DNA from: Candidatus Nealsoniibacteriota bacterium | Lineage (GTDB): Bacteria > Patescibacteriota > Minisyncoccia > Minisyncoccales > MHMH01 | NCBI GenBank assembly: GCA_016181985.1 | Contig: JACOYG010000020.1 | Span: 1-49,253 of the forward strand | Direction: 5' to 3' | Length of the DNA stretch: 49,253 nucleotides | Shown here: piece by piece, positions 32,199 through 40,863 of the stretch | How positions within the stretch are numbered: the stretch's first letter is position 1 | Layout: every line of letters begins with the position of its first letter | Made by a program: the position numbers and the translations under genes | Notes under the pieces: generated by a model | Database searches by the model: none | What the model was told of the DNA's origin: nothing | Seen by the model: only the letters and a program-made list of their open reading frames with translations

Positions 32199-33450
32199 AT
32201 TTTTAATCATCGGAATTTTTCTTTTAGCGGCTGGACTTGGTTTCAATCAATGGATTTTAACAAAATTATTCCCTTTTTTGGGTCCGAGATTAAGCTTGCC
32301 CAGAGGAGTATTGATAGCCATTTTTAATGTTGTTTTTGCCGGACTCGGCATTTTATTTATTATTTTGAAAAACAACGGGAAAAAACTTTTATTCTCCGCT
32401 GTAATTTTTTTGTGTTCTTTGGCTGTTCTTTTGGGAGGAACGGAAATATTAACAAAATTTCTTTCTCCCATAATTAAATACTACCCGATGACTTCGCCTG
32501 GCAATGTTTTTAAATTCGGCCCTCCAACCGGCGTAATTTTTACGCCCAATTATCGGGGAAATCATAAAAGCGGAGAATTTGACGTCTCCCTTAAAATTAA
32601 CAGCGAGGGCTTTAGGTCAAACCAAGAATTTATCATCGGTTCAAAAGACCAAAAAATAATCGCCGTACTGGGCGATTCAATCACGGCCGCCCGCGAAGTG
32701 GCAGAAGAAAAAACCTTCGTAAAAATTCTCGAATCAAATTTAAGCGATGCCGGAATAAAACAAGTCCAAAATTACGGCATGCCCGGCACAGGCATTGATT
32801 ACTATCTGCAAACATACAAATATTATGCGAAACAGCATAAACCCGATATTGTAATAATCGCCGTTTTTTTAAACGACATAGCCGACTCCGGCTCTTTTAA
32901 GGCGCTCGCCAATTACTCCAGCTACGGTTTTCTGAATAAAGCCGATTCTTTTTTGCAAAAGCGCTCCGCCCTTTATAAATTTATCTACTTGCAGTACGAA
33001 CAAAGTCGATTGGAAGTTCTGCATGATTTTCCCAAAGACGGCTATCTTTACGAAAATCCGCGAAGCAACGGTATTAATGAAATTTACGGAAAATTTTCGG
33101 AAAAACTTTTCCAATTGACGGCGGCAATAAAAAACGACGGGGCTATCCCGCTTATTGCATTGATGCCTTCATATATGGAATCATCCGATAATGTTTGGCG
33201 GGAATTGGAAAAAAGCTATAATCTTATCGGCGGCAAGAATACTCTGGATAGGGATATGCTAAGAAATGAACTGCGGATTTTTGCCGGCCAGGCAGCTGCA
33301 GAATTTTTTGACCCAAGCGGCAGCTTCAGGGAATCATATAATGCCGGGGAACGGCTGCATTACATTTACGACCATCATTTTAATCCGGCGGGCCATTTTC
33401 TAATCGCCGAAATGTTAAAAGAAAAAATTTCTGATATTTTAAGAAAATAA
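32182..33450 (+). CDS. Membrane-anchored SGNH/GDSL hydrolase-like protein
   Basis: A 422-residue protein. Three hydrophobic helices occupy about residues 5-27, 40-62 and 70-92. The rest is an extracytoplasmic SGNH domain: IAVLGDSITAARE (block I Ser near 167), NYGMPGTG (block II Gly), VFLNDIAD (block III Asn) and DHHFNPAGHFLIAEM (block V Asp/His). Such proteins add or remove acyl groups on exopolysaccharides. It overlaps SxtJ by 17 bases; the preferred ATG at 32182 follows the family start and leaves out a basic leader encoded upstream. Confidence 0.82.
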   Translation: MKNNLKFLIIGIFLLAAGLGFNQWILTKLFPFLGPRLSLPRGVLIAIFNVVFAGLGILFIILKNNGKKLLFSAVIFLCSLAVLLGGTEILTKFLSPIIKYYPMTSPGNVFKFGPPTGVIFTPNYRGNHKSGEFDVSLKINSEGFRSNQEFIIGSKDQKIIAVLGDSITAAREVAEEKTFVKILESNLSDAGIKQVQNYGMPGTGIDYYLQTYKYYAKQHKPDIVIIAVFLNDIADSGSFKALANYSSYGFLNKADSFLQKRSALYKFIYLQYEQSRLEVLHDFPKDGYLYENPRSNGINEIYGKFSEKLFQLTAAIKNDGAIPLIALMPSYMESSDNVWRELEKSYNLIGGKNTLDRDMLRNELRIFAGQAAAEFFDPSGSFRESYNAGERLHYIYDHHFNPAGHFLIAEMLKEKISDILRK

Positions 33451-33471
33451 TAATTAATAATATTAAAAAAC

Positions 33472-33630
33472 ATGTCTAAAATAGCTATTATCAAAGAATT
33501 TTTAAGTTTTGCGAAGAACAATAAAAAATGGTGGCTGCTGCCGATCTTTATTATCTTAATACTATTCGGGGCGCTCATCGTATCCTTGGGGGGATCGGCC
33601 ATAGCGCCGTTTATTTATACTTTATTTTAA
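33472..33630 (+). CDS. DUF5989-like small membrane protein
   Basis: A 52-residue protein easily missed by length cutoffs: MSKIAIIKEFLSFA, then KKWWLLPIFII and one membrane helix, ending GGSAIAPFIYTLF. This pattern is the hallmark of the small DUF5989 (SxtN/carbamoyltransferase-associated) proteins found beside SxtJ and NodU. It lies 21 bases after the SGNH gene and 5 bases before the methyltransferase. Confidence 0.8.
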   Translation: MSKIAIIKEFLSFAKNNKKWWLLPIFIILILFGALIVSLGGSAIAPFIYTLF

Positions 33631-33635
33631 AAATT

Positions 33636-34370
33636 GTGATAGAAAAAATAGTAAAAAACAGGTCGGCTTACCGGCTATTTAAAAAAATGGCGCTAGTTGT
33701 TCACTTTTTTCGAGGGCTGGCGATATTAAAAGAGGCGGGAAGCTTAAAACCGAAATCAGTATTCGTATCGGATTTGCCCCAAGAACTTGAAAATTTTGAA
33801 GATTTGTCCTGGTTATTCTTCAATAATTTTACCAATGGAGGAATCATCAGAATGTGCTTTAACGAAGCGGCTTATGCATTCAAAACGGTGCGGAAAAATC
33901 AACCCCGCTGTCTGCTGGAAATCGGCAGATATGAGGGAGGTTCAACAATGCTCATCTCTGTGGCAAAATCAAAAGAAGCCAAATTTATCAGTTTGGACAT
34001 AGAAGATAGATGCAATGAAACAATTAAAAAAACTCTCGATAAAAATACTTCCTTAATTATGGGTGATTCAAAAAAATTCATCCCTCCCTGCAAGCTTGAC
34101 TTCATCTTCATTGACGGCGATCATGGTTTTAACGGAGTAAAAGCTGATTTTGAACATTATTTTCCTTATTTAAATAACGGGGCGGATATTTTATTTCATG
34201 ATGCGGTTCGTTCGGGAAAATATATTCTTAACGAGCCGGCCGTCAATTATTTTGTCAAAACGCTTGAAGCTAATCCAAGCTTAAAATTCATAAAAGATGT
34301 TGGAAGCATCAGGCATTTCAAAAAAAATGATGACAATAAAAGGTTCTCATCCAAAAATCCTTCTGATTAA
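33636..34370 (+). CDS. Class I SAM methyltransferase (Methyltransf_24-like)
   Basis: A 244-residue protein starting at GTG 33636, 5 bases past the DUF5989 stop; an open frame to 33528 overlaps that gene and is rejected. The SAM motif is CLLEIGRYEGGSTMLI, the strand-2 acid is in FISLDIED, and DFIFIDGDHGFNGVKADFEHY matches the DGDH signature of Methyltransf_24/CmcI-like enzymes, which modify sugars or small metabolites. Its end overlaps the following B12-rSAM by about 41 bases. Confidence 0.8.
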   Translation: MIEKIVKNRSAYRLFKKMALVVHFFRGLAILKEAGSLKPKSVFVSDLPQELENFEDLSWLFFNNFTNGGIIRMCFNEAAYAFKTVRKNQPRCLLEIGRYEGGSTMLISVAKSKEAKFISLDIEDRCNETIKKTLDKNTSLIMGDSKKFIPPCKLDFIFIDGDHGFNGVKADFEHYFPYLNNGADILFHDAVRSGKYILNEPAVNYFVKTLEANPSLKFIKDVGSIRHFKKNDDNKRFSSKNPSD

Positions 34371-35751
34371 TCCTCCCAGCGAATTCAAAACGCCGGTTCT
34401 GCCTTTAGGGTTAGCATCCATCGTCGCTTACCTTAAAGAAAAAAATAATGAAATCGGCGTTTTTGTTATTGACGCATGGGCTGAAAATCTGGAATCTGAA
34501 GAATTAAAAGATAGAATAGCAAAAACAGGAGCTGATATTGCCGGTATTTATATGGTGAGCCCGCGCTACGATCAGGCAAAAAAAACCATCGAAATCTGCC
34601 GCCAAGCTCTGCCCGGATCGCTTATTATAGCCGGAGGTCCCCATCCGTCGGCTATGCCTCGAGAAACCCTGGAAGATATTCCCTATTTGGATGTTTGCGC
34701 CATTGGCGAGGGAGAGGAAATAATGCTGGAACTGGCCAATAACAATCCCTTGTCGGACATTAGGGGCATCTCATACAGAAAAAATGGAAATATTGTCACG
34801 ACTCCCGCCAGAGAGCTTATCAATGACCTGGATAGTCTTCCCATACCCGATCGCGAACTCTTTCCTATCGAAAAATATTGCACTCATCCGCCTTATGGGA
34901 GAAAAAAACCGTACTTTACGATGATTACCTCAAGAGGCTGCCCTTTCCGATGCGCTTATTGCTCAAAAGATGTTTTCAGGCAAAATTACCGGGCAAAATC
35001 TCCCGGCAAAGTGTGCGACGAAATCGAAGAACTAATTTTAAAATACGGAGCCAAAGAAACGCATTTTTATGACGATGACTTCACCCTGGACATGAAAAGG
35101 GCGGAAGAAATCTGCAACGAAATAATAAGGCGAAGGATAAAAATTATTTGGTCGTGCACCACCAGAGTTGATCTGGTAAATGAAAACTTGCTAAAAAAAA
35201 TGAAGGAAGCCGGCTGCTGGCTTATATCTTACGGCGTAGAATCCGGCAATCAAAAAATCTTAGACGCCATCAATAAGGGATTCACCGTAAAACAAATAAT
35301 GTCCGCCTTTGAAATGACGAGAAAAATTGGCATATCAACTGTCGGATTTTTTATGGTAGGACTTCCCGGCGAGACCGAAGAAACAATCAAAGAAACGCTC
35401 GCTTTGTCAAAAAAAATAAAGCCGAATTTTGTAAGCTGGGGGATCTTAGTGGCATATCCTGGCAGCAGTTTCTATAAAGACATCCAAGCCGGCAAATATC
35501 GCGGCAGATTGAGGATTTTAGGCAGAGATAAGGGAGAAGATTTAACCGGAACTTTCTTCGGCAAAGGCAATTATATCGTCTTTGAAGATAGTTTGACTTT
35601 TGAACAATTACAGACAATAATTAAAAAGGCGAACTGGGAATTTTATTTTCGTCCAGCTTATCTTTTGCAGGCCGCAAGCTCTATTCGGTCTTTCTCCGAT
35701 TTGAATTATTACTTAAGAGCGGCCGCCGGACTGATACAGTCAATCATATGA
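34330..35751 (+). CDS. B12-binding-domain radical SAM protein
   Basis: A 473-residue array member: IAGGPHPSAMPRE near 100-112, IGEGEEIMLEL, C204, C208 and C211 in SRGCPFRCAYC, and tail FYFRPAYLLQAASSIRSFSDL. It is strongly similar throughout to the gene at 37160-38563: both have SEFK near the N-terminus, VIDAWAENL, SPRYDQAKKTIE, KYG-AKE and NMKRAEEIC-like segments. A third, less similar B12-rSAM lies between them. An upstream in-frame start at 34297 lies deep inside the methyltransferase and is unlikely; ATG 34327 is equally possible. Confidence 0.85.
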   Translation: MTIKGSHPKILLINPPSEFKTPVLPLGLASIVAYLKEKNNEIGVFVIDAWAENLESEELKDRIAKTGADIAGIYMVSPRYDQAKKTIEICRQALPGSLIIAGGPHPSAMPRETLEDIPYLDVCAIGEGEEIMLELANNNPLSDIRGISYRKNGNIVTTPARELINDLDSLPIPDRELFPIEKYCTHPPYGRKKPYFTMITSRGCPFRCAYCSKDVFRQNYRAKSPGKVCDEIEELILKYGAKETHFYDDDFTLDMKRAEEICNEIIRRRIKIIWSCTTRVDLVNENLLKKMKEAGCWLISYGVESGNQKILDAINKGFTVKQIMSAFEMTRKIGISTVGFFMVGLPGETEETIKETLALSKKIKPNFVSWGILVAYPGSSFYKDIQAGKYRGRLRILGRDKGEDLTGTFFGKGNYIVFEDSLTFEQLQTIIKKANWEFYFRPAYLLQAASSIRSFSDLNYYLRAAAGLIQSII

Positions 35752-37163
35752 TCTTACTCATTGAACCTCCTCATGTCAGCTTAGGAAATATCAGCAGATT
35801 CTACGGGGCCTTTGGCACAAGCAAGGCCGATTTTGTTTGGCCGCCGCTGGAATTAATGAGCATCGCCGGTTATTTAGATAAATTCCAAATAAAAAATGCT
35901 GTTTATGACGCCGGGGGATTGAAAAAAAATTACGGCGATATTCAGGAATTTATTGAAAAAGAAAAACCGGAGATGATTATTTTTTCCACTTCAACCACCG
36001 CTATTTATTCAGATGTGCTCACGGCCGCCAAAGCGAAAGAAATATCCAAAGATATTATTACAGTAGCCGTGGGAACTTTTGTTATGACCCTTCCTAAAGA
36101 AACCCTGGAATTAAACCGATCAATTGACGTTGTCGTTTACAGCGACGACGAGGAAATAGTCGTGAAAAATTTAATTGAATCTCGCGGTAATTTTTCTCAA
36201 GTAAGAGGAATCTGTTACCGAGCAAAAAACGGCGAAATTATAAAAAATCCGCCCCAGGAGGTAATCAAAAATTTAGATGAGCTTGGCTTCCCCGCCCATG
36301 ATAAAATCGAAAAAGAAATTTACCGCGACGCCATGAATAAAAGGTGGCCCATGACTTTAGTTATGGCCCAGCGGGGATGCGTCAACCATTGTTCGTTTTG
36401 CATCTGCCCCGCTTTATATAAATATCGGGAAAGGAGCGTTGAACATGTGCTTGAAGAATTAAAATGGATCGCAAAACTCGGCTATAAAGAATTCAAATTC
36501 GTTAATTCCGGCATTACTTATAACTTGCCATGGATCAATAAATTGACGGATGAAATGATCAAAGCCAAACTTGATCTTACGTGGATGACCAATGTGAGGG
36601 CCGACAGGCTGAACCAGGAAATACTTGACAAGATGAAAATGGCCGGCTGCCATACCTTAGCCATCGGACTTGAAACGGCCAGCCCGGAAATATTAAAAAA
36701 TGTCGGCAAAAATATTACTATCGAAAAAGCGCGGGATGCCGTGATTATGGCAAAAAAAACCGGCCTTAGAACAATCGTCTACTTTATTTTGGGACTGCCC
36801 GGAGAAACAAAAGAAACCCTGCAAAAAACCATTGATTTTGCCAAATCCGTAGGATCGGATTTCGTGACAATGGGCGTAGCCCAGCCCTTGCCCGGCACTA
36901 AATTTTATAATGACTTGAAAGAAAAGGGCCTCCTTTTAACTGACGATTGGTCAAAATACGACCCGATTAAGCCGCCGGTTTATCAATATCCCGATTTAAC
37001 TTCAAAAGAAATTTTCCTGGCCGCCAGAAAAGGCTATCGCCAATTTTATTTAAAGCCGAGCTATATCTTAAAAAGAATAAGCCAAATACGGTCTTTTAAC
37101 GAACTTGGGGATAATTTTAAGAATTTTTTAGGCTTTATTAAGCGCTACGTTCTGCCTCTATGA
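35748..37163 (+). CDS. B12-binding-domain radical SAM protein, variant motifs
   Basis: A 471-residue member with unusual details: AVGTFVMTLPKE where relatives have GGPHxxxxPE, YSDDEEIV in place of GEGE, and a cluster motif C211-VNH-C215-SF-C218 without the normal Pro. The core has FVNSGITYN rather than the FxDDxF seen in neighbours. The tail FYLKPSYILKRISQIRSF is of the shared type. The variants suggest a different substrate or cobalamin-site geometry from its neighbours. ATGA overlaps join it to both flanking genes. Confidence 0.83.
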   Translation: MILLIEPPHVSLGNISRFYGAFGTSKADFVWPPLELMSIAGYLDKFQIKNAVYDAGGLKKNYGDIQEFIEKEKPEMIIFSTSTTAIYSDVLTAAKAKEISKDIITVAVGTFVMTLPKETLELNRSIDVVVYSDDEEIVVKNLIESRGNFSQVRGICYRAKNGEIIKNPPQEVIKNLDELGFPAHDKIEKEIYRDAMNKRWPMTLVMAQRGCVNHCSFCICPALYKYRERSVEHVLEELKWIAKLGYKEFKFVNSGITYNLPWINKLTDEMIKAKLDLTWMTNVRADRLNQEILDKMKMAGCHTLAIGLETASPEILKNVGKNITIEKARDAVIMAKKTGLRTIVYFILGLPGETKETLQKTIDFAKSVGSDFVTMGVAQPLPGTKFYNDLKEKGLLLTDDWSKYDPIKPPVYQYPDLTSKEIFLAARKGYRQFYLKPSYILKRISQIRSFNELGDNFKNFLGFIKRYVLPL

Positions 37164-38563
37164 CAAACAAAAAAATTCTTTTTGTTAATCCTCTTAGCGA
37201 ATTTAAAAATCCGATTATGCCTTTAGGGCTGGCTTCTATTGCCGCCTATCTGAAAAATAAGGAAAAAAATATCGACATTCAAGTTATAGACGCCTGGGCG
37301 GAAAACTTAAGCTTTGAAAATTTAAAAATCAGAGTTTCCAAAACTAAGGCCGATGTCATCGGCATCTATATGCTCAGCCCTCGCTACGACCAAGCAAAAA
37401 AAACCATTGAGGTTTGCAGGCAAGCCCTGCCCAACTCCCTGATCATGGCCGGAGGCCCGCACGCCTCGGCTCTGCCGGTTGAGACATTACAAGAAATTCC
37501 CCAGCTGGATATCGCCGCTGTCGGCGAAGGCGAAATCACTATGCTGGAATTGATTTCCGGCCTTCCTTATTCAAAAATTGACGGCATCGCTTATAGGGAA
37601 AACGGAGAAATAAAAACGACCAAGCCCAGAGACTTTATAAAAAACCTCGATGAACTGCCTTTTCCTAACAGGGATCTTTTCCCGTTGAAAAAATACATCT
37701 CCCCGCCCCCTTACGGCAGAAAAAATCCTTATTTCATTATGATTACCGGCCGCGGCTGCCCTTTCCATTGCGCCTATTGCTGTAAAAATGTTTTCAACGA
37801 CAATTACCGCGCCAGATCTCCTAAGAATGTCTGCGAAGAAATAGAGAACTTGATTGTAAAATACGGCGCCAAGGAAATAATGTTCACCGATGACGATTTT
37901 ACCTTAAATATGAAAAGAGCCGAGGAAATCTGCGACGAAATGATAAAAAGAGGCATAAAAATACGCTGGTCTTGCTTGACGCGGGTTGATTTGGTGACAG
38001 AGCGCCTTTTAAATAAAATGAAAAATGCCGGCTGCTGGCTGATAGCTTACGGACTGGAATCCGGCAATCAGGCAATTTTAGACACGGTTGATAAGGGCAT
38101 TAAAATAAGCCAAATAATCTCCGCCTTTGAGATAACCAGAAAAGCGGGCATCATGATTTACGCCAGCTTTGTCGTCGGCCTGCCGGGCGAAACCAAAGAA
38201 ACCATCAACGATACCTTTAATCTAGTCAAAAAAGTGAAGCCGAATTTTATCAGCGGCACGACTCTGATAGTTTATCCGGGCAGCCGTTTCGCCAAATTAA
38301 TTCAAGAGGGGCATTACAAGGGAAAAACAAGAACTCTGAAAAAAAATGAAGGCATGCCCGGTTTTTCCTATAAGGGAAACTATACCATCTTTGAGGATAA
38401 ATTGACTTACGAGGAATTGAGAGAAGCCGTAAAAATAAACGAAAGAAATTTTTATTTCAGACCGCAATATATCCTTCAAACCCTGAAGGATATTAGGTCT
38501 TTTTCTGACGCTGTCTATTTTTTTAAAGCCGGGTTCGCTGTCATGCGGTCTTTTTTAAAATAA
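37160..38563 (+). CDS. B12-binding-domain radical SAM protein, close paralog of 34330-35751
   Basis: A 467-residue member: MAGGPHASALPVE (96-108), VGEGEITMLEL, cluster C200, C204, C207 in GRGCPFHCAYC, FTDDDFTLNMKRAEEIC, and tail FYFRPQYILQTLKDIRSF. It is the last gene of the plus-strand locus and overlaps the convergent flippase-like gene by 49 bases, with no terminator between them. Similarity to the gene two places upstream indicates a recent duplication. Confidence 0.85.
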   Translation: MTNKKILFVNPLSEFKNPIMPLGLASIAAYLKNKEKNIDIQVIDAWAENLSFENLKIRVSKTKADVIGIYMLSPRYDQAKKTIEVCRQALPNSLIMAGGPHASALPVETLQEIPQLDIAAVGEGEITMLELISGLPYSKIDGIAYRENGEIKTTKPRDFIKNLDELPFPNRDLFPLKKYISPPPYGRKNPYFIMITGRGCPFHCAYCCKNVFNDNYRARSPKNVCEEIENLIVKYGAKEIMFTDDDFTLNMKRAEEICDEMIKRGIKIRWSCLTRVDLVTERLLNKMKNAGCWLIAYGLESGNQAILDTVDKGIKISQIISAFEITRKAGIMIYASFVVGLPGETKETINDTFNLVKKVKPNFISGTTLIVYPGSRFAKLIQEGHYKGKTRTLKKNEGMPGFSYKGNYTIFEDKLTYEELREAVKINERNFYFRPQYILQTLKDIRSFSDAVYFFKAGFAVMRSFLK

Positions 38564-39501
38564 TTAACGAAAATCAATCCAAGCAAGCCCGAAATGAAAA
38601 GGGTGCCCGTCAAAAATACTCTGGCTAAAATAACCGAGCTGGCCGCTGAAACCGTAGAGTATCCGAATAAACCAAAAAGATAAGCTACGCCTACTTCAAT
38701 TACGCCTATCCCCCCGGGGATAAAGGTCGCGAAAGTAGCGGCTCCCGTAACCATGGAAATCGAGGCGGAAATTAAAAATGGCGCAGGAAAAACTGAATTA
38801 TACATCAGATAAGACGATGATATCTCGAAAAACCAGCAAAGAACGGTGAGAGGCGTTAAAAATAAATACGCCTTTTTATTTTTTAACAACGGCAGGGCAT
38901 CGTAAAAAGCGTCCGTCTCTTTTTCCGCGAATCTTATAATTCTGAAGAATTTTAACATTCTCAAAGTTATTCTTTTTGAAATAAGGGCCGCGACCATCAA
39001 AAACAGCGCTAAAAAAATCACGGCAAGCGCTCCTCTGAAAAAACGCAGGAGCAAATCATTTTGGATGCCGGAGTTTAATATGTAAACAATGGAGGCCGTT
39101 AAAACAAGAGTAAAAATAGCCAATTCAAAAAATCTGTCCAAAACAATTACGGAAAATCCGCGGCCAACCGGTATTTTAAAATACTTATTAAATAAAACCG
39201 GGGTTATCGCCTCGCCTGATTTTAAGGGAGTGATGCTGCCCATCAGGGAATTGAACAAATAAATTGGCAGGAATTGCCTGTATTTTATTTTATTTTCAAA
39301 AATCCTGACCATTAAAAACCATTTCAGCGACCGCGTTGCGATCAATAATATGTAAACAAAAACGGCCGAAACTATGTAATATAATTTCGCTTCAGAAAAC
39401 GCTTTAACGATTTCCGACGGCCCCACCCGGTAAATCAGGAAGAAGAGAAGACCGAGGCCGATTAAAAAAATAATTAATTTGGCGATTTTTGATAAGCTCA
39501 T
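38515..39501 (-). CDS. Flippase-like integral membrane protein (LPG synthase TM/AglD family)
   Basis: A 328-residue protein with about eight membrane helices, of the UPF0104/lysylphosphatidylglycerol synthase transmembrane family. Marks are SLKWFLMVR, GSITPLKSGEAITP, VLDRFFEL and FIPGGIGVIEVG (the PGGxGxxE motif). No soluble aminoacyl-transferase domain follows, so it is not MprF; lipid or lipid-glycan translocation is the usual suggestion. The ATG at 39501 overlaps the upstream stop as ATGA; an open frame to 39576 inside that gene is rejected. Confidence 0.8.
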   Translation of the reverse strand: MSLSKIAKLIIFLIGLGLLFFLIYRVGPSEIVKAFSEAKLYYIVSAVFVYILLIATRSLKWFLMVRIFENKIKYRQFLPIYLFNSLMGSITPLKSGEAITPVLFNKYFKIPVGRGFSVIVLDRFFELAIFTLVLTASIVYILNSGIQNDLLLRFFRGALAVIFLALFLMVAALISKRITLRMLKFFRIIRFAEKETDAFYDALPLLKNKKAYLFLTPLTVLCWFFEISSSYLMYNSVFPAPFLISASISMVTGAATFATFIPGGIGVIEVGVAYLFGLFGYSTVSAASSVILARVFLTGTLFISGLLGLIFVNYFKKDRMTANPALKK

Positions 39502-40850
39502 TTCAAATATTTTACGAATCTCAAAATGTCCATCAACTGTCCGAAATTTCTGATGCTTAAAATAGTCCTCAGCCAAAGAGACGGCCTTAAATAAAATTTT
39601 CTATAAATATATTTTTGGGCCAAAACCAATTCCCGCGAAGTAAGATATTCGGTCCGCAGGGCGGGCATCTGGCCGGCGCAGTAACCATCGTATCCGGAAA
39701 AAGAATAATCCTCAACGAGCAATCCCTTTTCTTTTATTTCGTCGTAAAGTTTTGTGCCGGGATATGGAGTCAAAATAACAAACTGGGCTCGGTGCGGGTT
39801 TATTTTTTTAGCGGCATCGAGAGTTTGTTTCACCGTTTCCATTGATTCTTCGGGCATGCCCAGCATAAAGGAAGCGGTAACTTTAATGCCGTTTTTTTGG
39901 CAAAAATCAACCGCCTCCATCGCTTTGGTTAAGGTAGTTCCTTTATTAGCTTCTTTCAGTAGTCCTTCGGAACCGCATTCTATGCCGAACATCACATTCC
40001 AACAGCCGGCTTTTTTCATCATTTTGATTGTTTCTTCATCAAGCGTATCAGCCCTGCCGTTGCAGGACCACTCAAACTTCAATCCTTTTTCAATAATCAT
40101 TTTGCAAAGACTCTTAACTCTCTCCCTGTCTGCGGTAAAAGTTTCATCAAAAAAATAAATACTCCTTATGCCTAAATTTAACAGATGCTTTATCTCTTCT
40201 AAAATTTTCGAGGCGCTTTTAAATTTCCAAATTTTACCGTATCCCCTGTCCACCGTAGCTCCTCCGATAATGCAAAAATTACAGCGATTCGGACAGCCAA
40301 CGCTGGTAATCAAGGAAGCAAACGGTTTTTTTCTCGTAAAACTCAAAGAAAAATATTTTTTAACGGGCAATAAATCGTAGGCCGGTAAGGGATGATTCTC
40401 AATTTCCGCTATTCCTGGAAATCCCAATAAACCGGGAATTTCCAAAAGCGGCTCCCTGCTTACCAAATAATCTATTTTCGGAAAATTTTGCCTCACTCGC
40501 TCGGGCATGGCCGGAGAAATGTGAGAATCCAATAAAATAGTTTTAATCTGATCATCAGCTTCTTTGGCGATTTTGGCGATTTGCGCGTCAGCGGTGAAAG
40601 TAGTCGGTGAGATTGTAAAAATAACGGCTTGGGGCTTAAATTGCCTGATTTCAGTTTCAATATCTTTGAAATTTCTGTCCAGGGCATTGGCGTCTAAAAT
40701 TTTAACTTCGGCGTATTGCCTCAAAACTCCCGCTAAATAAGCGAGCTCGATCGGCGGAAATATTGAAACGGTCGCCAAATTGGCGCAGCGCATTTCCCTC
40801 ACTACCGCGTGGCCGTTAAATCTCGGCGGATTAATAAGCAAGATACGCAT
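39498..40850 (-). CDS. B12-binding-domain radical SAM protein, shortened N-domain
   Basis: A 450-residue member, somewhat shorter than its relatives. The GG pair of the cobalamin domain is replaced (ILLDSHISPAMPE, 105-117) and the GEGE motif by SREPLLE. C186, C190 and C193 lie in SVGCPNRCNFC, and FFDETFTADRERV follows in the core. The tail has FYLRPSLWLRTILSIRNF. With two motif losses, it may bind cobalamin weakly or not at all. It is followed by the flippase-like gene. Confidence 0.83.
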   Translation of the reverse strand: MRILLINPPRFNGHAVVREMRCANLATVSIFPPIELAYLAGVLRQYAEVKILDANALDRNFKDIETEIRQFKPQAVIFTISPTTFTADAQIAKIAKEADDQIKTILLDSHISPAMPERVRQNFPKIDYLVSREPLLEIPGLLGFPGIAEIENHPLPAYDLLPVKKYFSLSFTRKKPFASLITSVGCPNRCNFCIIGGATVDRGYGKIWKFKSASKILEEIKHLLNLGIRSIYFFDETFTADRERVKSLCKMIIEKGLKFEWSCNGRADTLDEETIKMMKKAGCWNVMFGIECGSEGLLKEANKGTTLTKAMEAVDFCQKNGIKVTASFMLGMPEESMETVKQTLDAAKKINPHRAQFVILTPYPGTKLYDEIKEKGLLVEDYSFSGYDGYCAGQMPALRTEYLTSRELVLAQKYIYRKFYLRPSLWLRTILSIRNFGQLMDILRFVKYLK

Positions 40851-40863
40851 ATTAATAAAAAAA

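Noticed and set aside
33528..33635. Longer N-terminus for the methyltransferase
   Set aside because: The extra residues overlap the DUF5989 gene in another frame; GTG at 33636 gives a normal start 5 bases after that gene.
38515..39501. MprF-type lysyl-phosphatidylglycerol synthase
   Set aside because: Only the transmembrane half is present; no soluble aminoacyl-transfer domain follows.
39501..39576. Extended start of the flippase-like protein
   Set aside because: The added residues overlap the upstream B12-rSAM coding end, while the ATGA start at 39501 follows the pattern of the window.
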